DNA from: Burkholderiales bacterium
GTDB taxonomy: Bacteria > Pseudomonadota > Gammaproteobacteria > Burkholderiales > Burkholderiaceae_E
Direction: 5' to 3'
Assembly (NCBI GenBank): GCA_003818495.1
Contig: RPRK01000014.1
Coordinates: 1 to 47,556, forward strand
Length of the DNA stretch: 47,556 nucleotides
Made by a program: the position numbers and the translations under genes. Of this stretch, positions 36,503 through 46,000 are shown piece after piece; position 1 is the stretch's first letter; every line of letters begins with the position of its first letter. The notes under the pieces were generated by a model. It was not told where the DNA came from. It worked only from the letters and a program-made list of their open reading frames with translations, and did no database searches.

Positions 36503-37264
36503 ATGCTCACCAAGCGGATCATCCCCTGCCTCGACGTGACGGCCGGCAGGGTCGTCAAGGGCGTGAACTTCCTCGCGCTGCGCGATGCCGGCGACCCGGT
36601 CGAGATCGCGCGCCGCTACGACGCCGAGGGCGCCGACGAGCTGACCTTCCTCGACATCACCGCGTCGTCGGACGAGCGCGACATCATCCTGCACGTCATC
36701 GAGGCGGTGGCGGCCGAGGTGTTCATCCCGCTCACGGTGGGCGGTGGGGTGCGCGCCGTCGAGGACGTGCGCCGCCTGCTCAACGCGGGCGCCGACAAGG
36801 TCTCGATCAACACCGCCGGGCTGCAGAACCCGCAGCTCATCGCCGACGCGGCCGGCCGCTTCGGCTCGCAGGCGATCGTCTGCGCCATCGATGCCAAGCA
36901 GGTCGAACCGGGACGCTGGGAGGTCTTCACCCACGGCGGCCGCAAGGCCACCGGCCGCGATGCCGTCGAGTGGGCGCGCGAGGTCGAGCGCCTCGGTGCC
37001 GGCGAGATCCTGCTGACCAGCATGGACCGCGACGGCACGAAGCAGGGCTTCGACCTCGGCCTGACCCGCGCGGTGTCCGATGCCGTCGGCATCCCGGTCA
37101 TCGCCTCGGGCGGCGTCGGCACCCTGCAGCACCTGGCCGACGGCGTCGTCGAGGGCCGCGCCGACGCGGTGCTCGCAGCGAGCATCTTCCACTTCGGCCA
37201 GCACACGGTCGACGAGGCCAAGCGCCACCTCGCGGCGCAGGGCATCGCGATGCGGCTGCAATGA
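36503..37264 (+). CDS. hisF: Imidazole glycerol phosphate synthase, cyclase subunit
   Basis: The 253-residue TIM-barrel cyclase joins with HisH to make IGP and AICAR. It shows the catalytic Asp in [53 protein letters not shown] with the second catalytic Asp, and IASGGVGT. Its stop overlaps the hisI ATG as ATGA. Confidence 0.97.
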   Translation: MLTKRIIPCLDVTAGRVVKGVNFLALRDAGDPVEIARRYDAEGADELTFLDITASSDERDIILHVIEAVAAEVFIPLTVGGGVRAVEDVRRLLNAGADKVSINTAGLQNPQLIADAAGRFGSQAIVCAIDAKQVEPGRWEVFTHGGRKATGRDAVEWAREVERLGAGEILLTSMDRDGTKQGFDLGLTRAVSDAVGIPVIASGGVGTLQHLADGVVEGRADAVLAASIFHFGQHTVDEAKRHLAAQGIAMRLQ

Positions 37265-37716
37265 GCGGCCCGTCGGCCGGCGGTGCGACCGGGCGCCCGG
37301 CCACCGGCGGCGAGGCCGTCGCCGAGGGCGCGACCGTCGACTGGCTCGACGCGGTGCGCTGGGACGCGGCCGGGCTGGTGACCGCGATCGCCCAGGATGC
37401 GGAAACCGGCCGCATCCTGATGGTCGCCTGGATGAACCGCGAGGCCCTCGCCGAGACCGCCCGCAGCGGCCGGGCGGTGTACTTCTCGCGCTCCCGCCAG
37501 CGCCTCTGGCGCAAGGGCGAGGAATCCGGGCACGCCCAGGCGGTTCGCGAGCTCCGCCTCGACTGCGACGGCGACGCCGTGCTGCTGTCGGTCGGGCAGG
37601 CCGGCGGCATCGCCTGCCACACCGGCCGCGAATCCTGCTTCTTCAGCCGCTGGGAGGACGGCCGCTGGGTCGTCGTCGATCCGGTGCTGAAGGATCCCGA
37701 ATCGATCTACAAGTAG
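37261..37716 (+). CDS. hisI: Phosphoribosyl-AMP cyclohydrolase
   Basis: The 151-residue enzyme hydrolyses PR-AMP. It has the typical [20 protein letters not shown] region, [11 protein letters not shown]-type [18 protein letters not shown], the metal-binding DCDGDAVLL and [12 protein letters not shown] 25-residue Gly/Ala-rich N-terminal extension precedes the conserved domain; an internal start is conceivable, but the ATG at 37261 overlaps the hisF stop and is preferred. HisE is a separate protein here. Confidence 0.94.
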   Translation: MSGPSAGGATGRPATGGEAVAEGATVDWLDAVRWDAAGLVTAIAQDAETGRILMVAWMNREALAETARSGRAVYFSRSRQRLWRKGEESGHAQAVRELRLDCDGDAVLLSVGQAGGIACHTGRESCFFSRWEDGRWVVVDPVLKDPESIYK

Positions 37717-37726
37717 GATTGCCCGC

Positions 37727-38062
37727 ATGACCGAACGCAGCGACGACACCCTCGCGCGGCTGGCCGCGACCGTCGCCTCCCGGCGCGGCGCCGACCCCGA
37801 CACCTCCTACGTGGCGCGGCTGCTGCACAAGGGCGAGGACGCGATCCTCAAGAAGATCGGCGAGGAGGCGACCGAGACCGTGATGGCCGCCAAGGACGGC
37901 GACGCCGGCCGGATCGTCTCCGAGACCGCCGACCTGTGGTTCCACTGTCTTGTCATGCTCGCCCATTACAATCTCACGCCCGCCGACGTGCTGGCCGAGC
38001 TGGTGCGCCGGGAGGGGACCTCGGGCATCGACGAGAAGGCGCTGCGCAAGCAGCGGGACTGA
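37727..38062 (+). CDS. hisE: Phosphoribosyl-ATP pyrophosphatase
   Basis: The 111-residue enzyme hydrolyses PR-ATP to PR-AMP. It shows the MazG-like helical motif [17 protein letters not shown] and [18 protein letters not shown] with acidic metal ligands. It begins ten bases after the hisI stop and completes the hisGDCBHAFIE set. Confidence 0.96.
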   Translation: MTERSDDTLARLAATVASRRGADPDTSYVARLLHKGEDAILKKIGEEATETVMAAKDGDAGRIVSETADLWFHCLVMLAHYNLTPADVLAELVRREGTSGIDEKALRKQRD

Positions 38063-38080
38063 CGGATCCAGGAAGCCGAC

Positions 38081-38434
38081 ATGAGCCAGGACTGCATCTT
38101 CTGCCGCATCGTCCGGGGCGAGATCCCCGCCCGCAAAGTCTACGAGGACGAGGACATCCTCGCCTTCCACGACATCAACCCGGCGGCCCCGGTGCACTTC
38201 CTGATCATCCCCAAGGTCCACGTCGTGAACCTCTACGACGCAGACATGGCCCACCAGGCCGTGCTGGGCAAGATGCTCGGAATGGCCGGGCAGCTGGCGC
38301 GGGAACAGGGCCTGGCGGACGGCTTTCGGACCATCATCAACAACGGAAGGGTGGGTCGGCAGGAGGTGTATCATCTCCATATGCATGTGTTGGGCGGTCC
38401 CGACCCCCTTCGCTCGGGCGTCAATCCGCCCTGA
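38081..38434 (+). CDS. hinT: HIT-family purine nucleoside phosphoramidase
   Basis: The 117-residue HIT protein begins with [19 protein letters not shown] and ends with the catalytic histidine triad HLHMHVLGG (His98, His100, His102). HinT hydrolyses AMP-lysine and aminoacyl-adenylates. Its place after hisE and before tatA is conserved in betaproteobacteria. Confidence 0.95.
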   Translation: MSQDCIFCRIVRGEIPARKVYEDEDILAFHDINPAAPVHFLIIPKVHVVNLYDADMAHQAVLGKMLGMAGQLAREQGLADGFRTIINNGRVGRQEVYHLHMHVLGGPDPLRSGVNPP

Positions 38435-38448
38435 TAAAGGAGTTCGCG

Positions 38449-38655
38449 ATGGGTTCGTTGAGCATTTGGCACTGGCTGATCGTCCTCGTGATCATCATGC
38501 TGGTCTTCGGCACCAAGAAGCTTCGCAACATCGGGTCCGATCTCGGCGGCGCGGTGAAGGGCTTCAAGGACGGCGTCAAGGAAGGCTCGGAATCGGCTGC
38601 GGCCGACGCGCAGGCCTCCAAGACGATCGACGTCGACGCCAAGACGAAGAGCTGA
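38449..38655 (+). CDS. tatA: Twin-arginine translocase subunit TatA
   Basis: The 68-residue protein has an N-terminal helix ([38 protein letters not shown] split between helix and amphipathic part) with the FGTKKL hinge and a charged tail. TatA forms the variable-size Tat pore. The start at 38449 has a strong AAGGAG site, better than tatB, in line with the higher amounts of TatA needed. A hairpin lies in the 94-base gap before tatB. Confidence 0.96.
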   Translation: MGSLSIWHWLIVLVIIMLVFGTKKLRNIGSDLGGAVKGFKDGVKEGSESAAADAQASKTIDVDAKTKS

Positions 38656-38711
38656 CGGCACGCGGGTCGCCCGCTTCGCGGGGCACCCCGTCCGATCGGT
38701 GGTTGCAGAGT

Positions 38712-38734
38712 GCGAGCGGCCGAGTGCCGCTCGC
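38712..38734 (+). promoter_or_regulatory. Stem-loop between tatA and tatB
   Basis: GCGAGCGGC (38712-38720) pairs perfectly with GCCGCTCGC (38726-38734) around a 5-base loop. It is followed by TGCGTTTA, a weak U-rich stretch. A smaller hairpin cccgc-ttc-gcggg lies at about 38670-38683. It could partly terminate transcription or protect the tatA mRNA 3' end, raising TatA over TatBC. Confidence 0.5.
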
Positions 38735-38749
38735 TGCGTTTAGGTCCTC

Positions 38750-39178
38750 ATGTTCGACATCGGTCTCTCCGAGATGGTGGTCCTCGCGGTCGTGGCGCTC
38801 GTCGTCCTCGGCCCGGAGCGTCTGCCCAAGGTCGCCAAGCAGGCCGGTGCCTGGATGGGCAAGCTGCGCCGCTACGTCGACGACGTGAAGTCGGACATCA
38901 ACCGCCAGATGGAGCTCTCCGAGCTCCGAGACCTGAAGTCGCAGCTCACCGACGCCGCCAAGGACATCCAGTCCTCGGTGGGCTCGACCGTCTCCGACGT
39001 GCAGTCGTCCTTCGACGACGTGAACAAGGCGCTCGAAGGCTCGGCCGACACCGCGCCGAAGACCGACTGGGACAAGATCTACGCGACCCGCCGGGCGCGC
39101 GAGCGGATCAAGGACCGTCGCATCGAGCGGGAGAAAGAGCTCGGCATCAAGCGGCCCAAGCGGCCGTTCCACCGCTGA
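38750..39178 (+). CDS. tatB: Twin-arginine translocase subunit TatB
   Basis: The 142-residue protein has MFDIGLSEMVVLAVVALVVLGPERLPKVAKQAG (membrane helix and hinge with conserved Glu and GPERLP), an amphipathic helix and a charged, mostly helical C terminus. TatB with TatC recognises twin-arginine signal peptides. It lies seven bases before the tatC GTG. Confidence 0.96.
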   Translation: MFDIGLSEMVVLAVVALVVLGPERLPKVAKQAGAWMGKLRRYVDDVKSDINRQMELSELRDLKSQLTDAAKDIQSSVGSTVSDVQSSFDDVNKALEGSADTAPKTDWDKIYATRRARERIKDRRIEREKELGIKRPKRPFHR

Positions 39179-39185
39179 GGCCCCC

Positions 39186-40013
39186 GTGTCGCTGAAGGAT
39201 CTGCTCGGCCGCAAGAAGAAGCCCGACGTCGACCCGGCGCAGGACGAGAGCTTCGTCTCGCACCTGGTCGAGCTGCGCGATCGCATGATCCGCTCGCTGG
39301 TGGTCGTGCTGATCCTGTTCGGGGTCTGCTTCTACTTCAGCGGCGAGATCATGAAGTTCCTGTCGCAGCCCCTCTATCAGGCGCTGCCGGCCGGGACCAA
39401 GCCGATCTTCACCGACCAGGCGGGGGCGTTCTTCACGCTCACCAAGGTCTCGTTCCTGACCGCGCTGCTCGCCGCGCTGCCCTGGGTGCTGTACCAGGCG
39501 TGGGCGTTCGTCGCACCGGGCCTCTACGACCACGAGAAGCGCTTCGCGCTGCCGCTGATCGTCTCCAGCGTCTTCTTCATGCTGGTCGGCATCTCGTTCG
39601 CCTACTACTTCGTGCTGCCCGCGGCCTACAAGTTCTTCATCTCCTTCTCGGCGCAGACGGGTGCCGAGACCCTGCAGGACCTCCAGAAGTACTGGGACTT
39701 CACGCTGGCGATCTTCTTCGGCTTCGGGATCACCTTCGAGGTGCCGGTGGTCGAGATGCTGCTGGTCAAGCTCGGCATGGTCACCACCCAGCAGCTGCGG
39801 GAGGCGCGCCGCTACGTCATCGTCGGCGCGTTCGTCGTCGCGGCGGTGCTCACGCCGCCCGACGTGCTGTCGCAGTTCATGCTCGCGATCCCGCTGATCA
39901 TCCTCTACGAGCTCGGCATCTGGCTGTCGGGCTTCATCGCTTCGGTCAGCCGGGCGCCGGCGCCGGCCGACGAGGCCGCGGCGGCCGCCGGCACCCCCAC
40001 CGACCCGCGCTGA
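39186..40013 (+). CDS. tatC: Twin-arginine translocase subunit TatC
   Basis: The 275-residue polytopic protein has six predicted helices and the conserved SHLVELRDRMIRS, FLTALLAALPWVLYQAWAFVAPGLYDHEKRF (two adjacent motifs) and FGFGITFEVPV. Start is GTG 39186, seven bases after tatB. The C-terminal Ala-rich tail is extended. Downstream, in place of the degQ/pet genes seen in some relatives, an SDR gene converges. Confidence 0.96.
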   Translation: MSLKDLLGRKKKPDVDPAQDESFVSHLVELRDRMIRSLVVVLILFGVCFYFSGEIMKFLSQPLYQALPAGTKPIFTDQAGAFFTLTKVSFLTALLAALPWVLYQAWAFVAPGLYDHEKRFALPLIVSSVFFMLVGISFAYYFVLPAAYKFFISFSAQTGAETLQDLQKYWDFTLAIFFGFGITFEVPVVEMLLVKLGMVTTQQLREARRYVIVGAFVVAAVLTPPDVLSQFMLAIPLIILYELGIWLSGFIASVSRAPAPADEAAAAAGTPTDPR

Positions 40014-40021
40014 GCGGTCCG

Positions 40022-40039
40022 CGCCGCGCGGGCGCGGCG
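40022..40039. terminator. GC-rich hairpin between convergent tatC and SDR genes
   Basis: CGCCGCG and CGCGGCG form a stem around CGGG directly before the SDR stop. There is no T tract on either strand, so intrinsic termination is uncertain. Confidence 0.35.
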
Positions 40040-40867
40040 TCAGCGCCGGTCCGGGTCGGGCAGCGAGTCCAGCTTCGCCGCGAAGCGGCGCATGCCTCCG
40101 AGCCAGCGGTCGTAGTCCTCGCCCTTGCGCCGGAAGTAGGTCTCGACCTGCGGGTGCGGCAGGATCAGGAAGGTCTCGGCCGCCATGCCGTCCACCACGC
40201 AGTCGGCCAGCGCGGCGGGCGTGATCACCCCGTCGTTGGCGGCCGCCGCGGCGCCCGCGCGCTGCTGGATCATCGGCGTGTCCACCGCCTGCGGGCACAG
40301 CACCGAGACCCGCACGCCGGCCGCGCCGTGCTGGATCGACAGCCATTCGCCGAAGGCCACCGCCGCATGCTTGGTGACCGCGTAGGTCGCGGAAGGCAGG
40401 GAGGTCAGCAGGCCCGCGGCCGATGCGGTGTTCAGCAGGTAGCCCTCGCCGCGCGCGCGCATCCCGGGGACCACCGCGCGGGCCGCATAGACGTGGGCCA
40501 TGACGTGGACCTGCCAGGACAGCGTCCAGTCGGCGTCGGGCGTGAACTCGCTGCCGTCGCGGATCAGGCCGGCGTTCGAGCAGAACACGTCGACATGGCC
40601 GAAGCGGGCGTCGGCCGCCGCCACGAGTGCCTGGACGTCCGACTCGATGCCGACGTCCCCCGGCACGGCGAGCGTGGCCACGGCGGCGCGCCCGGCGCCG
40701 TCTCCGGCCGACAGGTCCGCGGCCAGCGCCTCGAGTGCGGCGCGCTGCGCCGGCAGGTCGGCGAGCACCAGGCCGCGCGGTCGCTCGCGGGCGAAGCGCA
40801 GCGCGAGCGCGCGGCCGATGCCGCTGGCCGCCCCGGTGATGACGATCGAACGGTCGACGAGCTTCAT
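40040..40867 (-). CDS. SDR-family oxidoreductase
   Basis: The 275-residue classical short-chain dehydrogenase has the cofactor motif TGAASGIG, SNAG in place of NNAG, catalytic Ser in NTASAAG and YAVTK. The long C-terminal part includes the segment AETFLILPHPQVETYFRRK common in SDRs acting on hydrophobic alcohols or carbonyls. ATG 40867 has a GGAGGAG ribosome binding site. It lies 59 bases downstream of the cytochrome gene on the same strand. Substrate is not predictable. Confidence 0.9.
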   Translation of the reverse strand: MKLVDRSIVITGAASGIGRALALRFARERPRGLVLADLPAQRAALEALAADLSAGDGAGRAAVATLAVPGDVGIESDVQALVAAADARFGHVDVFCSNAGLIRDGSEFTPDADWTLSWQVHVMAHVYAARAVVPGMRARGEGYLLNTASAAGLLTSLPSATYAVTKHAAVAFGEWLSIQHGAAGVRVSVLCPQAVDTPMIQQRAGAAAAANDGVITPAALADCVVDGMAAETFLILPHPQVETYFRRKGEDYDRWLGGMRRFAAKLDSLPDPDRR

Positions 40868-40926
40868 GGTCGGGTCTCCTCCATGAGGCGAAGGTAACCC
40901 GTCCGCCGTCGCGCCGGGGCGTCCGG

Positions 40927-41451
40927 CTAGGGCCGCTGCAAGGACTGCAGGTACTCGGCGAGCGCCAGGATGCGCCCGCGCACGCCCCACTCCGCCGGGA
41001 ACGGCGTGCCGCGCGTCTGCGCCTCGGACTGATCGCGGTAGACGCGCCCCCACACCGGCATCTCGCGCGTGCCGTGCACGCCCGGCTCGGTCATGCCGCG
41101 ACCGTCGATGAGGTCGGCGATCTCGGATCGCGGGAAGGTGCCGCCGCGACGCCGGGCGATCGTCGTCAGGTCCGACGGCACCCGGGCCAGGAAGGGCCGC
41201 ATCGGACCGTCGCCGCGCGCCTCCATGCCGTGACAGGTGGCGCAGTTCGACTCGAACTCGAGCCGGCCTCGCTCGAGCATCGACGGGAGCTCGGCAGCGG
41301 GCACCGCGGAGGGGGTGGGTACGGACGGCTGCGCGCAGGCCGGCGCGGCGATCGCGCAAGCGACGAGCAGCAGGGCCGCCGCGGCGATCGGAGGGGGCCT
41401 CACGCCGCCGATGCGGCCGCGGGCGGGTGTGATTCGGAGACGGACTGGCAT
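40927..41451 (-). CDS. Secreted monohaem c-type cytochrome
   Basis: The 174-residue product has a signal peptide (AAAALLLVACAIAAPACAQ), one haem motif CATCH (Cys70, Cys73, His74) and a likely distal Met in EMPVWG, with GDGPMRPFL after the haem site. It resembles class I, Cyt_cbb3-like soluble cytochromes that carry electrons in the periplasm. The frame is open far upstream, but ATG 41451 with an AGGTCGAG site gives a proper signal peptide. A perfect TTGAC-N4-GTCAA palindrome lies 68 bases upstream of the start, which suggests FNR-type regulation. Confidence 0.88.
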   Translation of the reverse strand: MPVRLRITPARGRIGGVRPPPIAAAALLLVACAIAAPACAQPSVPTPSAVPAAELPSMLERGRLEFESNCATCHGMEARGDGPMRPFLARVPSDLTTIARRRGGTFPRSEIADLIDGRGMTEPGVHGTREMPVWGRVYRDQSEAQTRGTPFPAEWGVRGRILALAEYLQSLQRP

Positions 41452-41491
41452 GGCTCGACCTCGGGCGCCCCGGACCGCGGGGCTCGTGGAC

Positions 41492-41532
41492 AGTCTGCGA
41501 CCGGTGACCCGGCACCGCTTGACCCATGTCAA
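41492..41532 (-). promoter_or_regulatory. Predicted FNR/ANR-type site and promoter of the cytochrome gene
   Basis: TTGACCCATGTCAA (41519-41532) is a perfect 5-4-5 inverted repeat matching the FNR/ANR/DNR pattern TTGAY-N4-RTCAA. On the minus strand CAGACT at 41497-41492 is a possible -10. With a start near 41485 the palindrome would be centred close to -41, the usual position for FNR-family activation. Confidence 0.55.
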
Positions 41533-41766
41533 CGCAGGGTCGAAGCCGGTGAGCCTGGCCGGTGCGTCGCAAGATGGCGGACTGCACACTGACGGCGGAC
41601 GGTCTCTTGCCGTGCTGTCCGATGTGCGCGGACGACCCTGTCCGCGGCCCCGTTCACGCGTTCCGGACCGCGAGCACCTCTTGACCCGCACACCCTCCCG
41701 ACGAAGCCGATCGAGTCCGGACCCCGGCCCGGGCTCGAAGCCGTCGTCGGGGGCTGCGCCGGGCCC

Positions 41767-41826
41767 GTCCCCGAATCCGTCCCCGAATCCGTCCCCGAGC
41801 GCATCGCCGAGCGCATCGCCGAGTGC
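41767..41826. repeat. Five-unit 12-bp tandem repeat
   Basis: Two copies of gtccccgaatcc are followed by gtccccgagcgc, atcgccgagcgc and atcgccgagtgc, all in a 12-bp period. Copy-number change would keep any reading frame. In the kinase frame it would encode Ser-Pro-Asn-Pro and Ser-Pro-Ser-Ala units. Confidence 0.85.
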
Positions 41827-41866
41827 GCAGCGGGGTCGCCGGTCACGCGGGCCGGCGGGTCGGGAC

Positions 41867-42979
41867 GTGCTCGGGCCGGTGTTCGACACGCTGCCCAGCC
41901 TGATCGCGGTGCTCGATGCCCGCGGCGACATCGTCGCGGTCAATGCCGCCTGGCGACGCTTCGTCACCACGGCCGGCTCCGACGACCCCGCCGTCGGTCT
42001 CCGCGACAACTACCTCCGCGTCTGCGCGAGCGCGCGCGCGAGCTGCGTCGAGGCCGGTCAGGTCGAGGACGGCCTGCGCAGGATCCTGGCGGGCGAAGCC
42101 GAGGGGTTCGATCTCGAGTACCGCTGCGAGACGCCGGGTCGACCGCAGTGGTTCCACCTGCAGGCGACCCGCTGGCCCGGGCGCGGACCGGTGCGCGTCG
42201 TGGTCTCGCACACCGAGATCACCGCCCGGGCGCTCGCCGAGCAGGCGCTGCGCGAGGCCGACCGTCGCAAGGACGAGTTCCTCGTGATGCTCGCCCACGA
42301 GCTGCGCAGCCCGCTGGCACCCCTGCTGAACGCAGCCCGTGTCGTGGAGCGCTCCGAGGCGCTGAGCGACCGCGGCCGCGAGGCGATCGCGATGGTCGGG
42401 CGGCAGGCGCGGCAGCTGTCGCGCCTCGTCGACGACCTGCTGGATCTCAGCCGCATCACGCGGGGCAAGATCGCGCTGCGCCGCAGGCCCGTGGACGTCG
42501 TCTCGGCCGTGCGCGACGCGATCGGGGCGGCCGCGGCCGCGGCCCACGCACGCGGCCATCGCATCGAGGCCGATCTGCCGGCGTCGCCGCTGCACGTCGA
42601 TGCCGATCCGGTCAGGCTGGCGCAGATGCTCGGCAACCTCCTCGACAATGCCTGCAAGTACACCCCGGACGGCGGGCGCATCACGATCTCCGCCCTCGGC
42701 GGGCCCGCCACGGTCGACATCGCCGTCACCGACACCGGCATCGGCATCGATCCGGCGAAGCTGCCCGGACTGTTCGAGATCTTCCACCAGATCGACACCA
42801 CGCTGGACCGGGCCTCGGGTGGCCTCGGCATCGGCCTGAGCGTGGTCAGGCGGCTCGCCGAGCAGCACGGCGGGCGGGTCCGCGCCGAGAGCGCCGGCGC
42901 AGGGCGGGGCACGACCTTCACGCTCACGATGCCGCGGGCGGCTGCTGCCGACCCGGCCCTCGCCCCCCCCGCCGCCTGA
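41867..42979 (+). CDS. Orphan PAS-type sensor histidine kinase
   Basis: From GTG 41867 the 370-residue product has a PAS-like sensor (FDTLPSLIAVLDARGDIVAVNAAWRRF split at its core, residues about 5-115), a HisKA domain with phosphoacceptor in VMLAHELRSPLAPLLNAARV, and an HATPase domain with N box LLDNACKYTPDGG, DTGIGID and GGLGIGLSVV. No membrane segment or receiver domain is visible, and no response regulator gene is nearby. The start is uncertain; upstream GTG and TTG codons in frame would add 60-85 residues. A C8 tract lies just before the stop. Confidence 0.85.
   Translation: MLGPVFDTLPSLIAVLDARGDIVAVNAAWRRFVTTAGSDDPAVGLRDNYLRVCASARASCVEAGQVEDGLRRILAGEAEGFDLEYRCETPGRPQWFHLQATRWPGRGPVRVVVSHTEITARALAEQALREADRRKDEFLVMLAHELRSPLAPLLNAARVVERSEALSDRGREAIAMVGRQARQLSRLVDDLLDLSRITRGKIALRRRPVDVVSAVRDAIGAAAAAAHARGHRIEADLPASPLHVDADPVRLAQMLGNLLDNACKYTPDGGRITISALGGPATVDIAVTDTGIGIDPAKLPGLFEIFHQIDTTLDRASGGLGIGLSVVRRLAEQHGGRVRAESAGAGRGTTFTLTMPRAAAADPALAPPAA
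42963..42970. repeat. C8 homopolymer near the kinase stop
   Basis: Eight consecutive C bases lie four codons before the kinase stop. Gain of one C would place translation in the frame that stays open into the next gene's ATG at 43090. Confidence 0.7.
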
Positions 42980-43089
42980 GACCCTCCGCGGCGGAATCGC
43001 GCGGCCGGTCCCGGCCCGCAGGCGGGTACCATCGGCCTCTACACAGACGTGCGGGCCCGTGCGGGGGCCCACCCAGGAGACTCCGTCCG

Positions 43090-46000
43090 ATGAACGCGCC
43101 CACCGAAGGGATGCGGCTGGTCACCAGCCTCAAGGAACGCTACACCGCCGACCAGGGGTGGGTGTACATGACCGGCACCCAGGCGCTGGTCCGGCTGCCG
43201 ATCCAGCAGCGGCTGCGCGATGCCGCGGCCGGCCTCAACACCGGCGGCTACGTGTCCGGCTACCGTGGCTCGCCGCTCGGCCGCTACGACATGGAGCTGA
43301 CCGCCGCGCAGGACGTGCTCGGGCGCCACAACGTCGTCTTCCGTGCCGGCATCAACGAGGACCTCGCGGCCACGGCGCTCTGGGGCGCGCAGTACGTGGG
43401 GGTGTTCCCCGGTGCGAAGGTCGACGGCGTCTTCGGCATCTGGTACGGCAAGGGCCCCGGCGTCGACCGCTCCGGCGACCCCTTCCGTCACGCCAACCTC
43501 GCCGGCACCTCGCCGCTCGGCGGCGTGCTGGCGCTGGCCGGCGACGACCACGGCGCGAAGTCGTCCACCGTCGCGAACTACTCGGACCTGAACTTCGTCG
43601 CCGCGACGATCCCGCTGCTCTATCCGAGCAACGCGCAGGAACTGCTCGACCTCGGCCTGCACGGCATCGCGATGAGCCGGTATTCCGGCTGCTGGACCGG
43701 CATGAAGGTGGTCACCGACGTCGTCGAGGGCGGCGGCTCGGTCTATGTCGCGCCCGATTCGCCGGTCATCGTCGTCCCGCCGGAGGGCGAACTGCCCGCC
43801 GGCGGCGTGCACACCCGCGGCTTCGACATGGCGGTGCCGCAGGAAGAGCGGCTGCACCATCACAAGATCTATCGCGTGCTCGCCTACGCGCGCGCCAACG
43901 GTCTCAACCGGATCGGCGGCGCGATCGGCGAGGCCCGCATCGGGGTGGTCGCCGCCGGCAAGGCCTGGCAGGACCTGCAGCAGGCGATGGTCGCGCTCGG
44001 CCTCGACGAGGCGGGACTGCGCTCGCTCGGCGTGCGCACGCTGAAGGTCGGCCTGGTCTGGCCGCTCGACCCCACGATCGTCCGCGAGTTCGCGCAGGGC
44101 CTGTCGTCGGTGCTGGTCATCGAGGAGAAGCGTCCGCTGCTCGAGGACCAGATGCGCAACGCGCTCTACGGCCTGGCCGGCGCGCCCGCCATCCGCGGCA
44201 AGTTCGCCGCCGGCGCGATGTTCGCCGAGGACCGCGGCACCGCGATCTTCCCGAACGCCGGCGAGATCTCGCCCGCCATGGTCGCGGCCGCGATCGTCGA
44301 CGGTCTGCGTGCGATCGATCCGTCGTGCACCCTGTCGCTGCCCGCCGACGCCGCGGGACCGAGGTCGGACGGCCCGTCACCGGTACGCGCGCCGAGCTTC
44401 TGCTCGGGCTGCCCGCACGGCCGCTCCACGAAGCTGCCCGACGGCAGCCGCGCGCTCGCCGGCATCGGCTGCCACACGATGGCGATGTTCGTCGATCCGA
44501 CCAAGACCACGACCGTCTCGCACATGGGCGGCGAGGGCGCGATGTGGCTCGGCCAGCAGCCGTTCACCACCGAGAAGCACGTGTTCGCGAACATGGGCGA
44601 CGGCACGTACTTCCACTCCGGCTTCCTCGCGCTGCGCCAGGCGGTGGCCGCGCACGTGCCGATCACCTACAAGATCCTGCACAACGGCTTCGTGTCGATG
44701 ACCGGCGGCCAGAAGATCGACGGCGAGCTGACCATCGCCGGCACCATCGGCGAACTGTCCGCCGAAGGCGTGAAGAAGATCGCGCTGGTGAGCGACGACC
44801 CGACGAAGTGGCAGGGCGTGTCGCTGCCGGCCGGCGTCACCGTGCACCACCGCTCCGAGCTCGACGCCGTGCAGCGCGACTTCCGCGAGTACGGCGACGT
44901 GTCCGTGATCGTCTACGACCAGCCGTGCGCCACCGAGCGCCGGCGGCTGCGCAAGCGCGGCAAGTGGGCCGACCCCGACAAGCGCGCGTTCATCAACAGC
45001 GCGGTCTGCGAGGGCTGCGGCGACTGCGGCAAGGTCACGAACTGCATGTCGATCGAGCCGCTCGAGACCGAGCTCGGCCGCAAGCGGCGCATCAACCAGT
45101 CGACCTGCAACAAGGACTTCTCCTGCCAGGAAGGCTTCTGCCCGAGCTTCGTCACCGTCGAGGGCGGCCGCGTGCGCAAGGCCGGCGGTGGCGAGGGCGC
45201 GGTGGCCGATCCGCTGGCCGCGGTCGCCGCGGCCGGCGATGCGGCGTTCCCGTCGCTGCCGATGCCCGCGATCGCGCGGCCCGACCGGTCGTACGCGATC
45301 ATCATCGCCGGCATCGGCGGCACCGGCGTCGTGACCATCGGTCAGACCCTCGCCGTCGCCGCCCACCTCGAGGGGCTGTTCAGCTCGAACCTCGACGTCA
45401 CCGGCCTCGCGCAGAAGTACGGCGCGGTGCTCTCGCACGTGAAGGTCGCGCCCGAGCCGGCGCTGCTGCACGCCACGCGGGTGGCCACCGGCGAGGCCGA
45501 TGCGCTGATCGGCTGCGACCTGATCGTGTCGGCCGGCGACGAGACCTTCTCGAAGCTGCGCGCCGGCAGCGGCGGCGTGGTCTGCACCGACATGGTCCCG
45601 ACCTCCGAGTTCTCCCGCAACCCGGACTGGAATCCGGACGCCGACGGCCTGGCCGCCAAGCTCGCCGGGGTGTTCGGCGAGCGCGGCCTCGCGATGGAGG
45701 CGCTGCGCCTGTCGACCGCGCTGATGGGCGATGCGATCACCGCGAACATGTTCATGCTCGGCGCCGCGTGGCAGCGCGGCCTCGTGCCGCTGACCTTCGA
45801 CGCGATCGACCGCGCCATCGAGCTCAACGGCGTGGCCATCGAGAGCAACCGCCGCGCCTTCCTCTGGGGGCGGCGCGCCGCGCACGACCTGACCGCCGTC
45901 GAGCGGATCGCGACCGGCTCCGGGCCCGCGAGCGCGCAGGTGATCCGCTTCGACCCGAAGAAGCCGGCGACGCTCGCCGAGCTGATGGCGGTGCGCATCG

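Larger units (their letters stand above)
41452..41866. other. Noncoding divergent region between cytochrome and sensor kinase genes
   Basis: This 415-base stretch has in-frame open reading on both strands but its third codon positions are rich in A and T, unlike the genes around it, so it looks noncoding. It holds the FNR-like palindrome at 41519-41532 and a 12-bp tandem repeat array at 41767-41826. If the kinase starts further upstream (GTG 41612 or 41624, or TTG 41681), the repeats would encode a Ser/Pro linker. Confidence 0.55.

Noticed and set aside
38464-38480. TGGCAC matches considered as sigma-54 promoter cores
   Set aside because: None of the TGGCAC occurrences noticed (including 38464, 10490, 42316 and 6792) has TTGC at the right spacing, and several lie inside genes.
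41349-41365. Lipobox-like LLLVAC in the cytochrome signal peptide
   Set aside because: The hydrophobic stretch continues past this Cys to APACAQ, which fits signal peptidase I cleavage better; lipidation is possible but not supported.
40927-42009. Long N-terminal extension of the cytochrome gene including Gly-Asp repeats
   Set aside because: It would bury the signal peptide inside the protein and is antisense to the kinase; ATG 41451 has a signal peptide directly behind it.
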